A stretch of 64,000 bases of DNA from Roseateles sp. (GCA_019234295.1 JAFALK010000009.1:28424-92423); one strand, 5' to 3'. Positions 37,859 to 46,987 are shown, numbered from the stretch's first letter. Notes: generated by a model not told the origin, from the sequence alone. Made by a program: numbers and translations.

Positions 37859-39396
37859 CGTGGAAAACCGGTCTGATGGATGTGGTCGATCAAGGCGCGA
37901 TGACCAGGCAGCGCGGGGACGAATCGGCGCGCCTGGCGGGCCGCTTCTTCGAAGCATGCCTGGCCCGTATGGAGCGTAGCGGCAGTGACCGGCTGCGGCT
38001 CTGGGCGAAACCCCATGCCGTACAGCACGTACTGGTAGCTGGCGGCGGGGAAGATCTCGTCGATGCGGCCGAAGTCGTGGCGCGCCGGCGCACGCAGCCG
38101 CCACAGCGGCAGCAGCTCGCGCATGGACGCGGGCCAGCTGGCCGGGTCGCGGTGCAGGCGCCAGTAGTCGCTGTCCTCGCGACGACTCAATGCGTAGTGC
38201 AGCTTCAAGAAGTCGATGACGCGGGCCCAGCGATAGACGAAGTCCTCGTTGTAGCGGCGCGCCACGCCGTCCATGACGTCGCGCCTCAGTGGCAGCTCGT
38301 TGCACAGGCGCGCGGCCGACTGCTCCACCAGGGCAAGGGCCGAGGCCTCCAGCGGTTCGATGAAACCGCTGGAGAGGCCGATGGCCAGGCAGTTGCGCAC
38401 CCAGAAGCGCTCGCGGTAGCCGGGATCGAAACGGATCGGTCGCGGCGCATTGCGCTCGGCCGGCGCGCCGGTGGCATCCAGATAGGCGTGCAGGGCGGTC
38501 TGCGCCTCCTCCTCGCTGGCGTGCGAGCGCGAGTACACGCAGCCGACGCCACGCCGCGCAGGTAGGCCGATGTCCCAGATCCATCCCTTGGCCCAGGCCG
38601 TGGCGATGGTGCAGGAGGCCAGCGGTGCGTCGGGCCGCGCATAGGGCACTTGCAGGGCCAGAGCTGCATCGTTGAAGAGCACCTCACGCTCGCTCTTGAG
38701 CGGCACGCCGAAATGCCCGCCGATCAGCAAGGCGGTCATGCCCGAGCAGTCGACGAAGAGGTCAGCCTCCAGCAGGCCGTGCGCGCGGGTCTGCAGGCCG
38801 CGCAGGTCGCCGTCGTCCTGCGTCAGCACGGCATCGACATGATCGACGACGTGCCGCACGCCGAGCTGGCCGACCGCATGCTCGCGCAGCATCTGGCTGA
38901 ACAGGCCGGCATCGAAGTGGTAGGCGTAGTTCGCCACGGCGGCGAATTCGGGCGTCTGTTCCTGCTTGGGCGCGCGGCCGGCCTCGCAGACCTGTACGGC
39001 CGGACTGGCCAGGTCGGCGAAGGGGCGCTCGCCCGCAGCCAGCCAGGCCGGCACGAGGTCCACGTCACCGTGGCCGACGGGCAGCGTGAACGGATGGTAG
39101 TAACGGTCACCGTCTGCGGCATCGCGGCCGTGAATCCAGCCGTCGAAACGCGAGCCCTGCTTGAACGAGGCCTGGCAGTGGCGAATGAACTCAGTTTCGG
39201 ACAGGCCAATGCGACGTAGCGTGTCGCGCATCGTCGGCCAGGTGCCCTCGCCCACGCCGATCGTCGGCACCTCGCTTGACTCGACCACGGTGATCTGCAG
39301 GCCGCGCGGGCCGTGCTCGGCGGCGAGCAGCGCCGCCACCAACCAGCCCGAGGAGCCGCCACCCAGCACCAGGATCCGCCGCACGAGATCAGTCAC
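37855..39396 (-). CDS. Flavin-dependent tryptophan-halogenase family protein (2)
   Basis: A 513-residue halogenase-like FAD protein. The GTG at 39396 leads directly to VRRILVLGGGSSGWL (GxGxxG); the longer frame to 39444 adds only a leader. The catalytic lysine context is SFKQGSRFDGW. The usual WxWxIP is changed to W-I-W-D-I-G with L-P after it, so the proline of the motif is shifted, unlike the first halogenase. It may still bind flavin but could have a changed or lost halogenation activity. Second gene of the operon after the TonB receptor. Confidence 0.87.
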   Translation of the reverse strand: MTDLVRRILVLGGGSSGWLVAALLAAEHGPRGLQITVVESSEVPTIGVGEGTWPTMRDTLRRIGLSETEFIRHCQASFKQGSRFDGWIHGRDAADGDRYYHPFTLPVGHGDVDLVPAWLAAGERPFADLASPAVQVCEAGRAPKQEQTPEFAAVANYAYHFDAGLFSQMLREHAVGQLGVRHVVDHVDAVLTQDDGDLRGLQTRAHGLLEADLFVDCSGMTALLIGGHFGVPLKSEREVLFNDAALALQVPYARPDAPLASCTIATAWAKGWIWDIGLPARRGVGCVYSRSHASEEEAQTALHAYLDATGAPAERNAPRPIRFDPGYRERFWVRNCLAIGLSSGFIEPLEASALALVEQSAARLCNELPLRRDVMDGVARRYNEDFVYRWARVIDFLKLHYALSRREDSDYWRLHRDPASWPASMRELLPLWRLRAPARHDFGRIDEIFPAASYQYVLYGMGFRPEPQPVTAATLHTGQACFEEAARQARRFVPALPGHRALIDHIHQTGFPR

Positions 39397-39498
39397 TTCG
39401 GCTTTTCTCTCAAGAAGAAGCAGGAGGAAAAAAGGGCCGCGCAAGCGCGGCCCGAGATTGTCGCAGCGGGACCATCCCAGTCCTGCGAGGAGACAGCA

Positions 39499-42438
39499 TC
39501 AGAACTTGTAGCGCGCGCCAATCATGAAGCGACGGCCCAGCTGTGTCACCGCGCCCACCTGCTGCACGGCACGCATATGGGTGCGCGTGTAGGCGTCGGT
39601 CAGGTTGATGCCTTCGAGCTGCATGGACAGGTTCTTGTCGAAGTTGTACGAGAAGCTCGCATCCCACTGTCCATAGGGCTCGGTGTACTGCGGCTGCGCG
39701 CCGTCAGTGCCGCCGTAGGCCGCCGAGAGGTACTTGCCACGCCAGTTGTAGGCCACGCGAGTGCTGAACTTCTCGTCTTCGTAGAAGGCCACGAGGTTGC
39801 CCGAGTCGCCCAGGCCGACCAGGGAGGAGCCGGTTTGGTCGCCGACGACGGCGTCCTTGTACTTGAGGCCGGAACGCACGCGGGTGTAGTTCACCGCACC
39901 GCCGAAGCCGTTGCGGAAGCTGTGCTGCAGGTTCAGCTCCACGCCGTTGAGGCCCACCGTGGCCGGGTTGTTGGACGGCGTGGACATCATGAAGTGCAGC
40001 AGCGGATCGCCGGGCTGGGCCGTGATTGTCTGCGCCGCGACGTTCACGCCCGGCGCAGTCGGATAGTTCGTGAAGATGTAGTTGCGAATGCAACCCGAAT
40101 CGGACTGCTGGCAACCGGAGGCCACTGCAGCCTGGTACATCGCGCTGCCCACCGGCGTGTGCAGGTTGAAGGGCGTGGCGTCGATGACCGTCTGGGTGAT
40201 GTAGTTGACGATCGACTTGTGGAAGTAGCTCGCCGAGATGTAGCTGGCCTTGGCGTAGAAATATTCGGCCGAGAAGTCGATGTTGTTCGACTTCAGCGGC
40301 TTCAAGCCAGGGTTGCCCACTGCACCGCTGCCGCCGTTGATGCGAGCCAGGCTGTTGAGCGTCTCGCCGCCTTGGATCGAGGCCCAGCCCGGGCGGCCGA
40401 TCGTCTCGCCGTAGCTGACGCGGAGCTTGATGTCGGGCGTGACGTCGGCCGCGAGGTCGATGGACGGAAGCACGTAGTTGTACTGGCCCGAGCGCGAGGA
40501 GTTGGTCGAACCGTTGAAGGTGATCGGAATCTCGTTGGCGGAAACCCAGGTCACCGTGGTCGGGGTCGCTTCGCTGCTCGGCGACGTGACCTTGGTGTGC
40601 TCGTAGCGCGCACCGACCGAGGCCTCGAAGGGAATGCCCCACTCCCACTGCCGGTTGTACTGCAGATAGGCGGCCTGCGACTTCTCGGTCGTGTGGAAAT
40701 CGTTGATGAAGTTCCACGAGGCCTTGAGCAGCGCGTCGCTACCCAGGTAGTTGATCGCGGCGTTGCGAATGTCGTCGAAGTTGAAGACGAAGAAGTTGTT
40801 GTACAGCGCCGCGCTGCCCGAGCCCGGGATGCGGCTGAAGTACTTGCTGACCTGGTCGACGTGGAAGATGTTGTCCGGCACGACGGACGGGCCGCCCGAT
40901 GCGTTGGCGCCCCAGGTGTCGCGCTGCACGTTGGAGAAGGCCGAACGGTTTTTCACATCGGTCAGGGCCGCGCCGAAGTCCAGGCCGCTGTCGGCGTCGA
41001 TCTTCCAGTTGCCCTTGAGCTGGAACTGGTCGATCTGGTCGCGCTGGTAGCTGTTGCTGAACACCGTGCCCTGCAGTTCCTCCAGCGCCGGATTCAGCGG
41101 CGCGTTGGCGATCGTGAGGACGGGGAACTTCTGGCTGAAGTCCACCGAGGTGTCGCCGCGGTTCATGGACGCCGTGCCCATCACCACGCTGGTACCCAGC
41201 GGATCGTCTGCGCCGGAGGTGGCAGTGGAGTGATGCGCGTCGAACTCAAAGTTCAGCGCGTTGCTAGCCTTCCAGGCCAGATTCAGGCCCAGGGACTCGT
41301 TGTTGTTCTTGGTCTTGACGCGCGAGGTGCCCATCGCCACGTCGGCGCCGCTCATGTGCTCGCCGTAGACGAGCGGTGTTGCGATCGGCCCGCTGGTGTA
41401 GGAGCCGAACTGACCGCCGAAATTGAACCAGGCGGAGAGATCGTTGCGGGTCTGGCGGAACTTTTGCTCCGACATCGTGTAGTCCAGCGTGGCGACCAGG
41501 TCCTTCATCGGCTTGGCCTGCAGCACGAGCTGGCCGTTCAGGCGCTCGCGATGGATGCCGGTGAAGGAGTAGTTCAGGTTCTGCGGCACGTTGTAGATGT
41601 CCGTGGCAGTCGGACGGTTCTTGATCTCCGGCGAACTCGCAGGCAGGCCACCCCAGGTGTTGGTGTTGTCGGCCGTTCCGGGGAAGGTATGCCAGCCGCT
41701 GCTGACGGCAGCTTGGTTGTAGCCGGAATCGCGCACCTGGTAGGAGCCGATCAGCGCGATGCCCAGGGTGCCGTCGCTGTTCTGCGTGCTGTAGATACCG
41801 GAGATCTCGGGCGTGGCCTGCTTGCCTTTCTCGGGGGCGGGCAGGCGCTGGGCAGACTGGTCCTTGACCAGCTTCACGCCGAAGCTGGCGACCGTGCCCT
41901 TGTTGTCGAAGGGACGCGGCGTGCGGATATTGATGGTCGCGCCCATACCGCCCGTGGGGCTGCTGGCGCGGCTCGTCTTGTACACCTCCAGGGCCGATAC
42001 GCCTTCGGCGGCGAGGTTGGAGAAGTCGAAGGAGCGCGAGTTCGGCGCGCTGCTGTCGACGTTGGAGCCCGGCATCTGGCGGCCGTTGAGCAGCACGAGG
42101 TTGTAGTCCGGACCCATGCCGCGGACGGTGACCTTGGTGCCCTCGCCGTTGTTTCGGTCGATGGACACGCCGCTGATGCGCGACATAGCCTCAGCCAGGT
42201 TGGTATCGGGAAACTTGCCGATGTCCTCGGCCACGATGCCGTCGACCAGGCCGTGTGCATTGCGTTTCAGGTTGACCGAGGTCTCGAGGGACTGGCGGAT
42301 GCCGGTCACGACGACAGTGTCGAGCTGCTGCGTCGGCACAGCATCCTGGGCCTGGGCGGCGGCGCCCGCGAACAGCAGGCCACTGGCCGCCGCCAGGCGC
42401 GTGAGACGAAGGGAGGGGCGGGTCGTTCTCATTCGCAT
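39499..42438 (-). CDS. TonB-dependent receptor of the halogenase/SapC operon
   Basis: A 979-residue receptor with a signal peptide (LTRLAAASGLLFAGAAAQAQD) and a TonB-box-like LDTVVVTG. The plug carries GKFPDTNLAEAMSRISGVSID and TVRGMGPDYNLVLLNGRQMPG, which is typical of large carbohydrate-linked receptors. A 22-strand barrel follows and the C-terminus is GARYKF. The ATG at 42438 has GGAGAC just upstream. Two perfect LacI-type palindromes lie 48 and about 205 bp upstream. With the GH1 and GH16 genes under the same operators, the likely ligand is a beta-1,3-glucan oligosaccharide such as those from laminarin. Confidence 0.92.
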   Translation of the reverse strand: MRMRTTRPSLRLTRLAAASGLLFAGAAAQAQDAVPTQQLDTVVVTGIRQSLETSVNLKRNAHGLVDGIVAEDIGKFPDTNLAEAMSRISGVSIDRNNGEGTKVTVRGMGPDYNLVLLNGRQMPGSNVDSSAPNSRSFDFSNLAAEGVSALEVYKTSRASSPTGGMGATINIRTPRPFDNKGTVASFGVKLVKDQSAQRLPAPEKGKQATPEISGIYSTQNSDGTLGIALIGSYQVRDSGYNQAAVSSGWHTFPGTADNTNTWGGLPASSPEIKNRPTATDIYNVPQNLNYSFTGIHRERLNGQLVLQAKPMKDLVATLDYTMSEQKFRQTRNDLSAWFNFGGQFGSYTSGPIATPLVYGEHMSGADVAMGTSRVKTKNNNESLGLNLAWKASNALNFEFDAHHSTATSGADDPLGTSVVMGTASMNRGDTSVDFSQKFPVLTIANAPLNPALEELQGTVFSNSYQRDQIDQFQLKGNWKIDADSGLDFGAALTDVKNRSAFSNVQRDTWGANASGGPSVVPDNIFHVDQVSKYFSRIPGSGSAALYNNFFVFNFDDIRNAAINYLGSDALLKASWNFINDFHTTEKSQAAYLQYNRQWEWGIPFEASVGARYEHTKVTSPSSEATPTTVTWVSANEIPITFNGSTNSSRSGQYNYVLPSIDLAADVTPDIKLRVSYGETIGRPGWASIQGGETLNSLARINGGSGAVGNPGLKPLKSNNIDFSAEYFYAKASYISASYFHKSIVNYITQTVIDATPFNLHTPVGSAMYQAAVASGCQQSDSGCIRNYIFTNYPTAPGVNVAAQTITAQPGDPLLHFMMSTPSNNPATVGLNGVELNLQHSFRNGFGGAVNYTRVRSGLKYKDAVVGDQTGSSLVGLGDSGNLVAFYEDEKFSTRVAYNWRGKYLSAAYGGTDGAQPQYTEPYGQWDASFSYNFDKNLSMQLEGINLTDAYTRTHMRAVQQVGAVTQLGRRFMIGARYKF

Positions 42439-42485
42439 GTCTCCGTTTGTGATCCTTGAGTCGTGCCGCAAGGTGGAAGCGATTG

Positions 42486-42499
42486 TGAAAGCGCTTTCA
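42486..42499. promoter_or_regulatory. LacI-type operator O1
   Basis: Perfect palindrome TGAAAGCGCTTTCA, 48 bp upstream of the TonB receptor start. It has the central CG of LacI-family sites and matches O2 and O3. Confidence 0.8.
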
Positions 42500-42642
42500 T
42501 TTTGAGCCGACGGGATGCCGATGCAATCACCTTGGCGACGCATGTCGCCAGGGCAAGGCTCGACTTATTCTGATCGGGTTACTGCGCGTACTGCGGAACT
42601 GCGGGGCGCACAGGCGGCGCGAAGGGCGCTGCCTTGCAAAGC

Positions 42643-42660
42643 ACTGAAAGCGCTTTCAGT
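42643..42660. promoter_or_regulatory. LacI-type operator O2
   Basis: Perfect 18-bp palindrome ACTGAAAGCGCTTTCAGT, 157 bp from O1. The two sites upstream of one promoter could allow repression by DNA looping. Confidence 0.8.
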
Positions 42661-42885
42661 TCATGATGCGCGCTTGGAGGACGCCAAACCACATGGTTTT
42701 CCCCTAACGCGCGACATCGGCGCAACTCAACGCAACTGTGTCGCGCGGGCGCGCAGGCTAGCGGCGGACGCGCGAATGCTAGGTGCGAACCTTGGCGCGG
42801 TCCTGCTGCACGACGCCGTCCTGAGAGCGTCGGCCTTTGCCCGGCCGCAGGTACGGCCGGCCCTGGCCCGCCGGCGCGCGCCGAA

Positions 42886-43923
42886 TCAGCGCGAGATGCG
42901 GCGGGTAGAGTCGCGCAGCAACAGCTCTGGAGGCGGAGGCGTGGCGCGCGGGGTCTCTCCCCTGAGCATGCCCAGCATGGCCTTGGCGGCCTCGGCGCCG
43001 ATCTCGTAGACCGATTGGCGCACCGTGGTCAGCGGAGGCACCGTGTAGCGGGCCATGACCACGTCGTCGAAGCCCACGAGGGAAATGTCGTCCGGCACGC
43101 GCAGGTTTCGGCGCGAGAGGCCCAGGGCGGCGCCGAAGGCCATTTGGTCGTTGCAGGCGAAGACCGCCGTGAAGCGGATGTTGTGGTCGATCAGGCGATT
43201 CACCGCCAGCATGCCGCTGGCCTCGTTGTAGTCGCCGGGCACGATGAGTTCGGGCTCAATCGGAATGCCGGCAGCCGTGAGCGCGTCGACGTAACCCTGA
43301 TGCCGGTCCACGGCATCCTCGTGGATCATGTCGCCGGTGATCAGCGCGATGCGCCGGTGCCCCTGCTCGATCAGGTGCTGGGCCGCAAGGCGCGCACCAG
43401 TGCGGCTGTCGAAGGCGAAACTGAAAAGCCGCGGTCCCTGCAGCTGCCGGCCGACCACCACGATTGGCACGGTGTCCGACATCTGGAGCAGTTCCTCGTC
43501 CCTGATGCGCCCGGCCAGCACGATCACGCCATCCACGCGCCGTGCCAGCAAGGTCTGCAAGGCCTTGCGCTCGTCTTCCTCGTGCCAGTTGCCGCTGACG
43601 AACAGCGGCACATAGCCGGCGCGCTCAAGCTCGCGCTCAATGCCCAGCAGGGCCTCGCCATAGAAGGGGCTGCTGATCACCTGGGTGACCACGCCGACAG
43701 ACAGCGTTCGGCCGCCGGCCAGGCCGCGCGCGACCGGATTGGGGCGATAGCCGAGCTCGCGAATAGCGCGCTGCACGGTCTCCTGCTTGGCCTCGCTGAC
43801 CGTGGCCGTGCCGTTGAGGATGCGCGAGACCGTGCTCGGCGAGACGCCAGCGAGTTTCGCCACCTGCTCCAGCGTCACCACCGAGTCCACAGGTTTTGAA
43901 GGCGCTTTCTTTTCGCTGTTCAT
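42886..43923 (-). CDS. LacI-family repressor of the beta-glucan locus
   Basis: A 345-residue LacI/GalR regulator. The HTH is VTLEQVAKLAGVSPSTVSRIL with the hinge helix RPNPVARGLAGGRT. The periplasmic-binding-type core follows (VGVVTQVISSPFYGEALLGIE, VDGVIVLAGR, AVFACNDQMAFGAALGL). I prefer the ATG at 43923 (MNSEKK); a TTG at 43947 is possible but its AGGA is too close. It presumably binds the three TGAAAGCGCTTTCA-type sites and is released by a glucan-derived sugar. It is divergent from the GH1/GH16 genes. Confidence 0.92.
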   Translation of the reverse strand: MNSEKKAPSKPVDSVVTLEQVAKLAGVSPSTVSRILNGTATVSEAKQETVQRAIRELGYRPNPVARGLAGGRTLSVGVVTQVISSPFYGEALLGIERELERAGYVPLFVSGNWHEEDERKALQTLLARRVDGVIVLAGRIRDEELLQMSDTVPIVVVGRQLQGPRLFSFAFDSRTGARLAAQHLIEQGHRRIALITGDMIHEDAVDRHQGYVDALTAAGIPIEPELIVPGDYNEASGMLAVNRLIDHNIRFTAVFACNDQMAFGAALGLSRRNLRVPDDISLVGFDDVVMARYTVPPLTTVRQSVYEIGAEAAKAMLGMLRGETPRATPPPPELLLRDSTRRISR

Positions 43924-43996
43924 TTGGGAGCCGAGTGTAGGCGTCAATTCCTAGGGTTTATGCGGCTGCAAGCGCCTTCTGCCGACTTGCACAATT

Positions 43997-44012
43997 TTGA
44001 AAGCGCTTTCAA
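43997..44012. promoter_or_regulatory. LacI-type operator O3
   Basis: Perfect palindrome TTGAAAGCGCTTTCAA in the gap between the divergent lacI and the GH genes; 36 bp before the fused permease remnant at 44048. Confidence 0.8.
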
Positions 44013-44047
44013 GACATCGCCTTGTCCTTGGGACGCGCGAAAATGAC

Positions 44048-44443
44048 ATGCGACAAAACTTAACCCCGACCCGCCGCCACCTGCTCGCCGCTGCTGCGCT
44101 CGGTCTGGGGCCGCTCAACGCCGCGCGCATGGACGGTGACGGTATCAGCGAGCTCGGCATCTCCTGGCACGTGCCCCTGCCCCCGCTGCAGCCAGCGCTG
44201 GGCACGTTGGACTTGTTCACCTTCATCGGCTCATTGAACAACTTCCTGCAGCCGCGGATCGTGCTGCGCAGCGCCAACCAAGGCGCCCTGCCGCCGGCCC
44301 TGCGCAGCCTGCAGAGCTCGGTCAACACTGAATGGGGTGAGCTGACGGCCGGATCGGCCATCGCCCCCCTGCTCCCGCCCATTGTGCTGGCCCTGTCTTC
44401 GCGGCAACTCATCACCAGACTGAGCACGGGCACCGTCAAGTAG
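44048..44443 (+). pseudogene. Deletion fusion: Tat-like signal joined to sugar ABC permease C-terminus
   Basis: 131 codons. Residues 1-22 (RQNLTPTRRHLLAAAALGLG) look like a twin-arginine or exported-protein signal. From about residue 24 the sequence is the C-terminal half of a MalG-type permease: AARMDGDGISELGI matches the EAA loop (its first E is lost at the join), then FTFIGSLNNFL, LPPALRSLQSSVNTEWGEL and a last helix ending GTVK. A deletion has joined the start of one gene, perhaps a sugar-binding protein, to the end of another. It is in frame, so a short peptide could be made, but no transporter. It stands where the transporter genes of such loci normally precede GH1. Confidence 0.75.
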
Positions 44444-44451
44444 AGATCGCC

Positions 44452-45789
44452 ATGTCCAAGCTTCCCCTCCATCACCGCTTCCCCAAGGACTTCGTCTGGG
44501 GTGTGGCCACGAGTTCCTTCCAGATCGAAGGCGCCGCGCATGCCGACGGCAAGGGCGAGTCGATCTGGGATCGCTTCTGCCGCCAGCCTGGCGTGATCGC
44601 CGACGCGTCAAACGGCGACGTGGCCTGCGACCACTACAACCGGCTCGAGGAGGACCTGGACCTGATCGCCTCGCTCGGCGTCAACGCCTACCGCTTCTCC
44701 ATCGCCTGGCCGCGCGCGCAGCCGCTCGGAGAGGGCGCGTGGAACCCCAAGGGCCTGGCCTTCTACGAGCGCCTCGTCGACGGGCTGCTCCTGCGTGGCA
44801 TCCGCGCCTACGCCACGCTCAACCACTGGGACCTGCCGCAGGCCCTTCAGGACAAGGGCGGCTGGGAGAACCGCGACACCGTGCATCGCTTCGTGGACTA
44901 CGCGCGCCATGTGAACGCCGCACTCGGCGACCGCTGCGCCGCCATCACCACACACAACGAACCCTGGGTCGTGGCCGTGCTCGGCAATGAACAGGGCGTG
45001 TTCGCGCCGGGCATCAGGAATCGCAAGACCATGCTACAGGTCTCGCACCACCTGCTGCTGAGCCATGGCTTGGCCGTGCAGGCCCTGCGCGCCGACGGCG
45101 CGCGCAGCCAGCTCGGCATCGTGCTCAACCTCGCACCGCAGATGCCGGCCACGGCCATGCCGGCGGACGTGAAGGCCGCGCACCAGGTCGACGCGCGCAA
45201 CCGCCGCTGGTATACCGATCCGCTCTTCAAGGGACTCTATCCGGAGGAGGTGCTCGAGGAGGTCGGCGCGGACGCGCCTAAAGTCGAGCCCGGAGACATG
45301 GCCGTCATCCAAACGCCCATGGACTACCTGGGCATCAATTACTACAGCCGGGGCGTGGTCTCGGCGGACGGCAAGGACTGGGACGCCAAGTCGCGCGGAC
45401 TGCCGGTGTCGGAGATGGGCTGGGAGATCTATCCCGAAGGCCTGCGCGATCTGCTGTGCCTGCTCCACAACGACTACCCGAACCTGCCGCCCATGCACGT
45501 GACCGAGAACGGCGGCGCCTTCCCCGATGCGAAGTGGGTGGACGGCCGGATCGAGGACCTAGACCGGCTCGACTACCTTCAGACCCACATCACGGCCGTG
45601 GCCGATGCCATGGACCAGGGTGTCAAGGTAGTGGGCTACATGGTCTGGAGCCTGATGGACAACTTCGAGTGGTCAAGCGGCTACCTGAAGCGCTTTGGCA
45701 TCGTCCACATCGACTACGACACGCAGAAGCGCACCCCGAAGGCCAGCGCGCATTGGTATCGCGACTTCCTGGCCTACTGGAAGCGATGA
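44452..45789 (+). CDS. GH1 beta-glucosidase
   Basis: A 445-residue glycoside hydrolase family 1 enzyme. The N-terminal signature is FVWGVATSSFQIEGAAHADG. The acid/base glutamate is in THNEPWV near residue 168, and the nucleophile glutamate in VTENGG near 351. No signal peptide, so it acts in the cytosol on imported cello- or laminari-oligosaccharides. It begins eight bases after the permease remnant and is followed by GH16. The LacI operator O3 lies upstream. Confidence 0.94.
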   Translation: MSKLPLHHRFPKDFVWGVATSSFQIEGAAHADGKGESIWDRFCRQPGVIADASNGDVACDHYNRLEEDLDLIASLGVNAYRFSIAWPRAQPLGEGAWNPKGLAFYERLVDGLLLRGIRAYATLNHWDLPQALQDKGGWENRDTVHRFVDYARHVNAALGDRCAAITTHNEPWVVAVLGNEQGVFAPGIRNRKTMLQVSHHLLLSHGLAVQALRADGARSQLGIVLNLAPQMPATAMPADVKAAHQVDARNRRWYTDPLFKGLYPEEVLEEVGADAPKVEPGDMAVIQTPMDYLGINYYSRGVVSADGKDWDAKSRGLPVSEMGWEIYPEGLRDLLCLLHNDYPNLPPMHVTENGGAFPDAKWVDGRIEDLDRLDYLQTHITAVADAMDQGVKVVGYMVWSLMDNFEWSSGYLKRFGIVHIDYDTQKRTPKASAHWYRDFLAYWKR

Positions 45790-45815
45790 GACAAGGACGC
45801 CAACGAGGAGACTCC

Positions 45816-46727
45816 ATGACGATGATCGCACCCGCCCCCAAGCCCTGGAAATCCGCTCTGACCTTGCTGGCCCTGTTGGCCGGCTGTGGCGGCGGAGGCG
45901 GCGCCAGTGCGGCGCCTTCTCCGGCTCCAGCGCCTGCCCCAGCCCCAACGCCCGCTCCGGCCCCGGCGCCGTTGCCCACGAGCTGGAGCCTGGTCTGGAG
46001 CGACGAGTTCAACGGCGCCGCCGGCGCCGCGCCTGACAGCAACAACTGGAACAGCGAACTCGGCAACGCCGAGGTCAACGGCTGGGGCAACCACGAACTC
46101 GAGTACTACACGGCCGCCCCCAAGAACGCCTGGCAGGACGGCAACGGTTCCCTGATCATCGAGGCGGACAAGACGCCCAACGCGGGCCCATGCTGGAGCG
46201 GCACGCCATGTGGCTACACCTCGGCGCGGCTGCAGACCAAGGGCAAGGTCCATTTCCAGTACGGAAAGCTCGAGGCGCGCATCCAGTTCCCCGGCGGCCA
46301 GGGCATCTGGCCCGCCTTCTGGGCCCTGGGCGAAACCGGAGACTGGCCCGCCAGCGGCGAACTCGACGTGATGGAGTACGTGGGCAAGACACCGCTGTCC
46401 GTCTACGGCACGGCACACGGCCCGGGCTACTCGGGTGCCAACGGCATCGGCAAGCCGATGACCAGCACCACGCCCTGGGCCGGAGACTGGCACACCTACA
46501 CGCTGATCAAGCAGCCCAACCTGATCGTCTGGCAGGTGGACGGCGTGGAGCTCCAGCGCCTCACGCCAGCCTCGCTGCCGCCCGGCGGCACCTGGGTCTT
46601 CGAGCAGAACTTCTTCGTGATCCTCAACCTCGCCATCGGGGGCGACTGGCCTGGCTCGCCCGATGCGAACACGGTCTTCCCCGCGCAGATGAAGGTGGAC
46701 TGGGTGCGGATCTACAAGGGGAACTGA
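45816..46727 (+). CDS. GH16 endo-beta-1,3-glucanase-like lipoprotein
   Basis: A 303-residue exported enzyme. The ATG at 45816 follows AACGAGGAGAC. The signal ends in a lipobox (LLALLAGC) with a glycine-rich start, then a Pro-Ala linker (about residues 33-55), then a GH16 domain. The catalytic ExDxxE is E-L-D-V-M-E in GELDVMEYVG near residue 180. GH16 enzymes with this core cut beta-1,3 or mixed-linkage glucans such as laminarin. It is a surface or periplasmic lipoprotein that would release oligosaccharides for the TonB receptor and GH1. Confidence 0.9.
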   Translation: MTMIAPAPKPWKSALTLLALLAGCGGGGGASAAPSPAPAPAPAPTPAPAPAPLPTSWSLVWSDEFNGAAGAAPDSNNWNSELGNAEVNGWGNHELEYYTAAPKNAWQDGNGSLIIEADKTPNAGPCWSGTPCGYTSARLQTKGKVHFQYGKLEARIQFPGGQGIWPAFWALGETGDWPASGELDVMEYVGKTPLSVYGTAHGPGYSGANGIGKPMTSTTPWAGDWHTYTLIKQPNLIVWQVDGVELQRLTPASLPPGGTWVFEQNFFVILNLAIGGDWPGSPDANTVFPAQMKVDWVRIYKGN

Positions 46728-46740
46728 GTGCCCTCGCCTG

Positions 46741-46987
46741 TCAGGCGTCGATGCGATCGCCGGCTGCGTCGAACCAGAGCAGCTTGGACGCATCGAAGCC
46801 GTAGGGCAGGCGCTCGCCATCGGCCGCCTCGCGCTGACCGGGCAGCACAGCCGTGACGGTCGTACCGGCCGCATTCATCCAAAGGACATGCTGGCTGCCG
46901 AGCGGCTCGACAAAGTGGCAGCTCGGCCTCAAACGGCTGGCCGGCGCCGAAGCGGATGTTCAACCCTTTGACGTGGACGCGAGTCAC
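46741..46987 (-). pseudogene. Sugar ABC ATPase (MalK/UgpC) internally deleted
   Basis: The start (V-T-R-V-H-V-K-G-L-N-I-R-F-G-A-G-Q) is the N-terminus of a MalK-like ATPase, read from a GTG at 46987. It is joined out of frame to the C-terminal TOBE region (FVEPLGSQHVLWMNAAG, then LPYGFDASKLLWFDAAG) ending at 46741. The ATPase core (Walker A, signature, Walker B) is gone. It would have energised the same transporter whose permease end survives at 44048. Confidence 0.75.

Larger units (their letters stand above)
42439..42885. other. Regulatory intergenic region between TonB receptor and lacI
   Basis: About 450 bases with two operator palindromes (42486-42499 and 42643-42660) and no supported gene. 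The presumed promoter of the receptor operon lies here. Confidence 0.6.

Noticed and set aside
37859..38584. Longer start for SapC up to 38584
   Set aside because: The extra part is the halogenase gene read in another frame; SapC homology begins at the ATG at 37858.
39313..42459. About 1050-codon plus-strand open frame opposite the TonB receptor
   Set aside because: Mirror of the receptor gene; the minus frame has signal peptide, plug and barrel features.
43892..43915. Fourth LacI-like site (GAAGGCGCTTTC) in the lacI start
   Set aside because: Imperfect and inside coding sequence; the flanking palindrome is lost.
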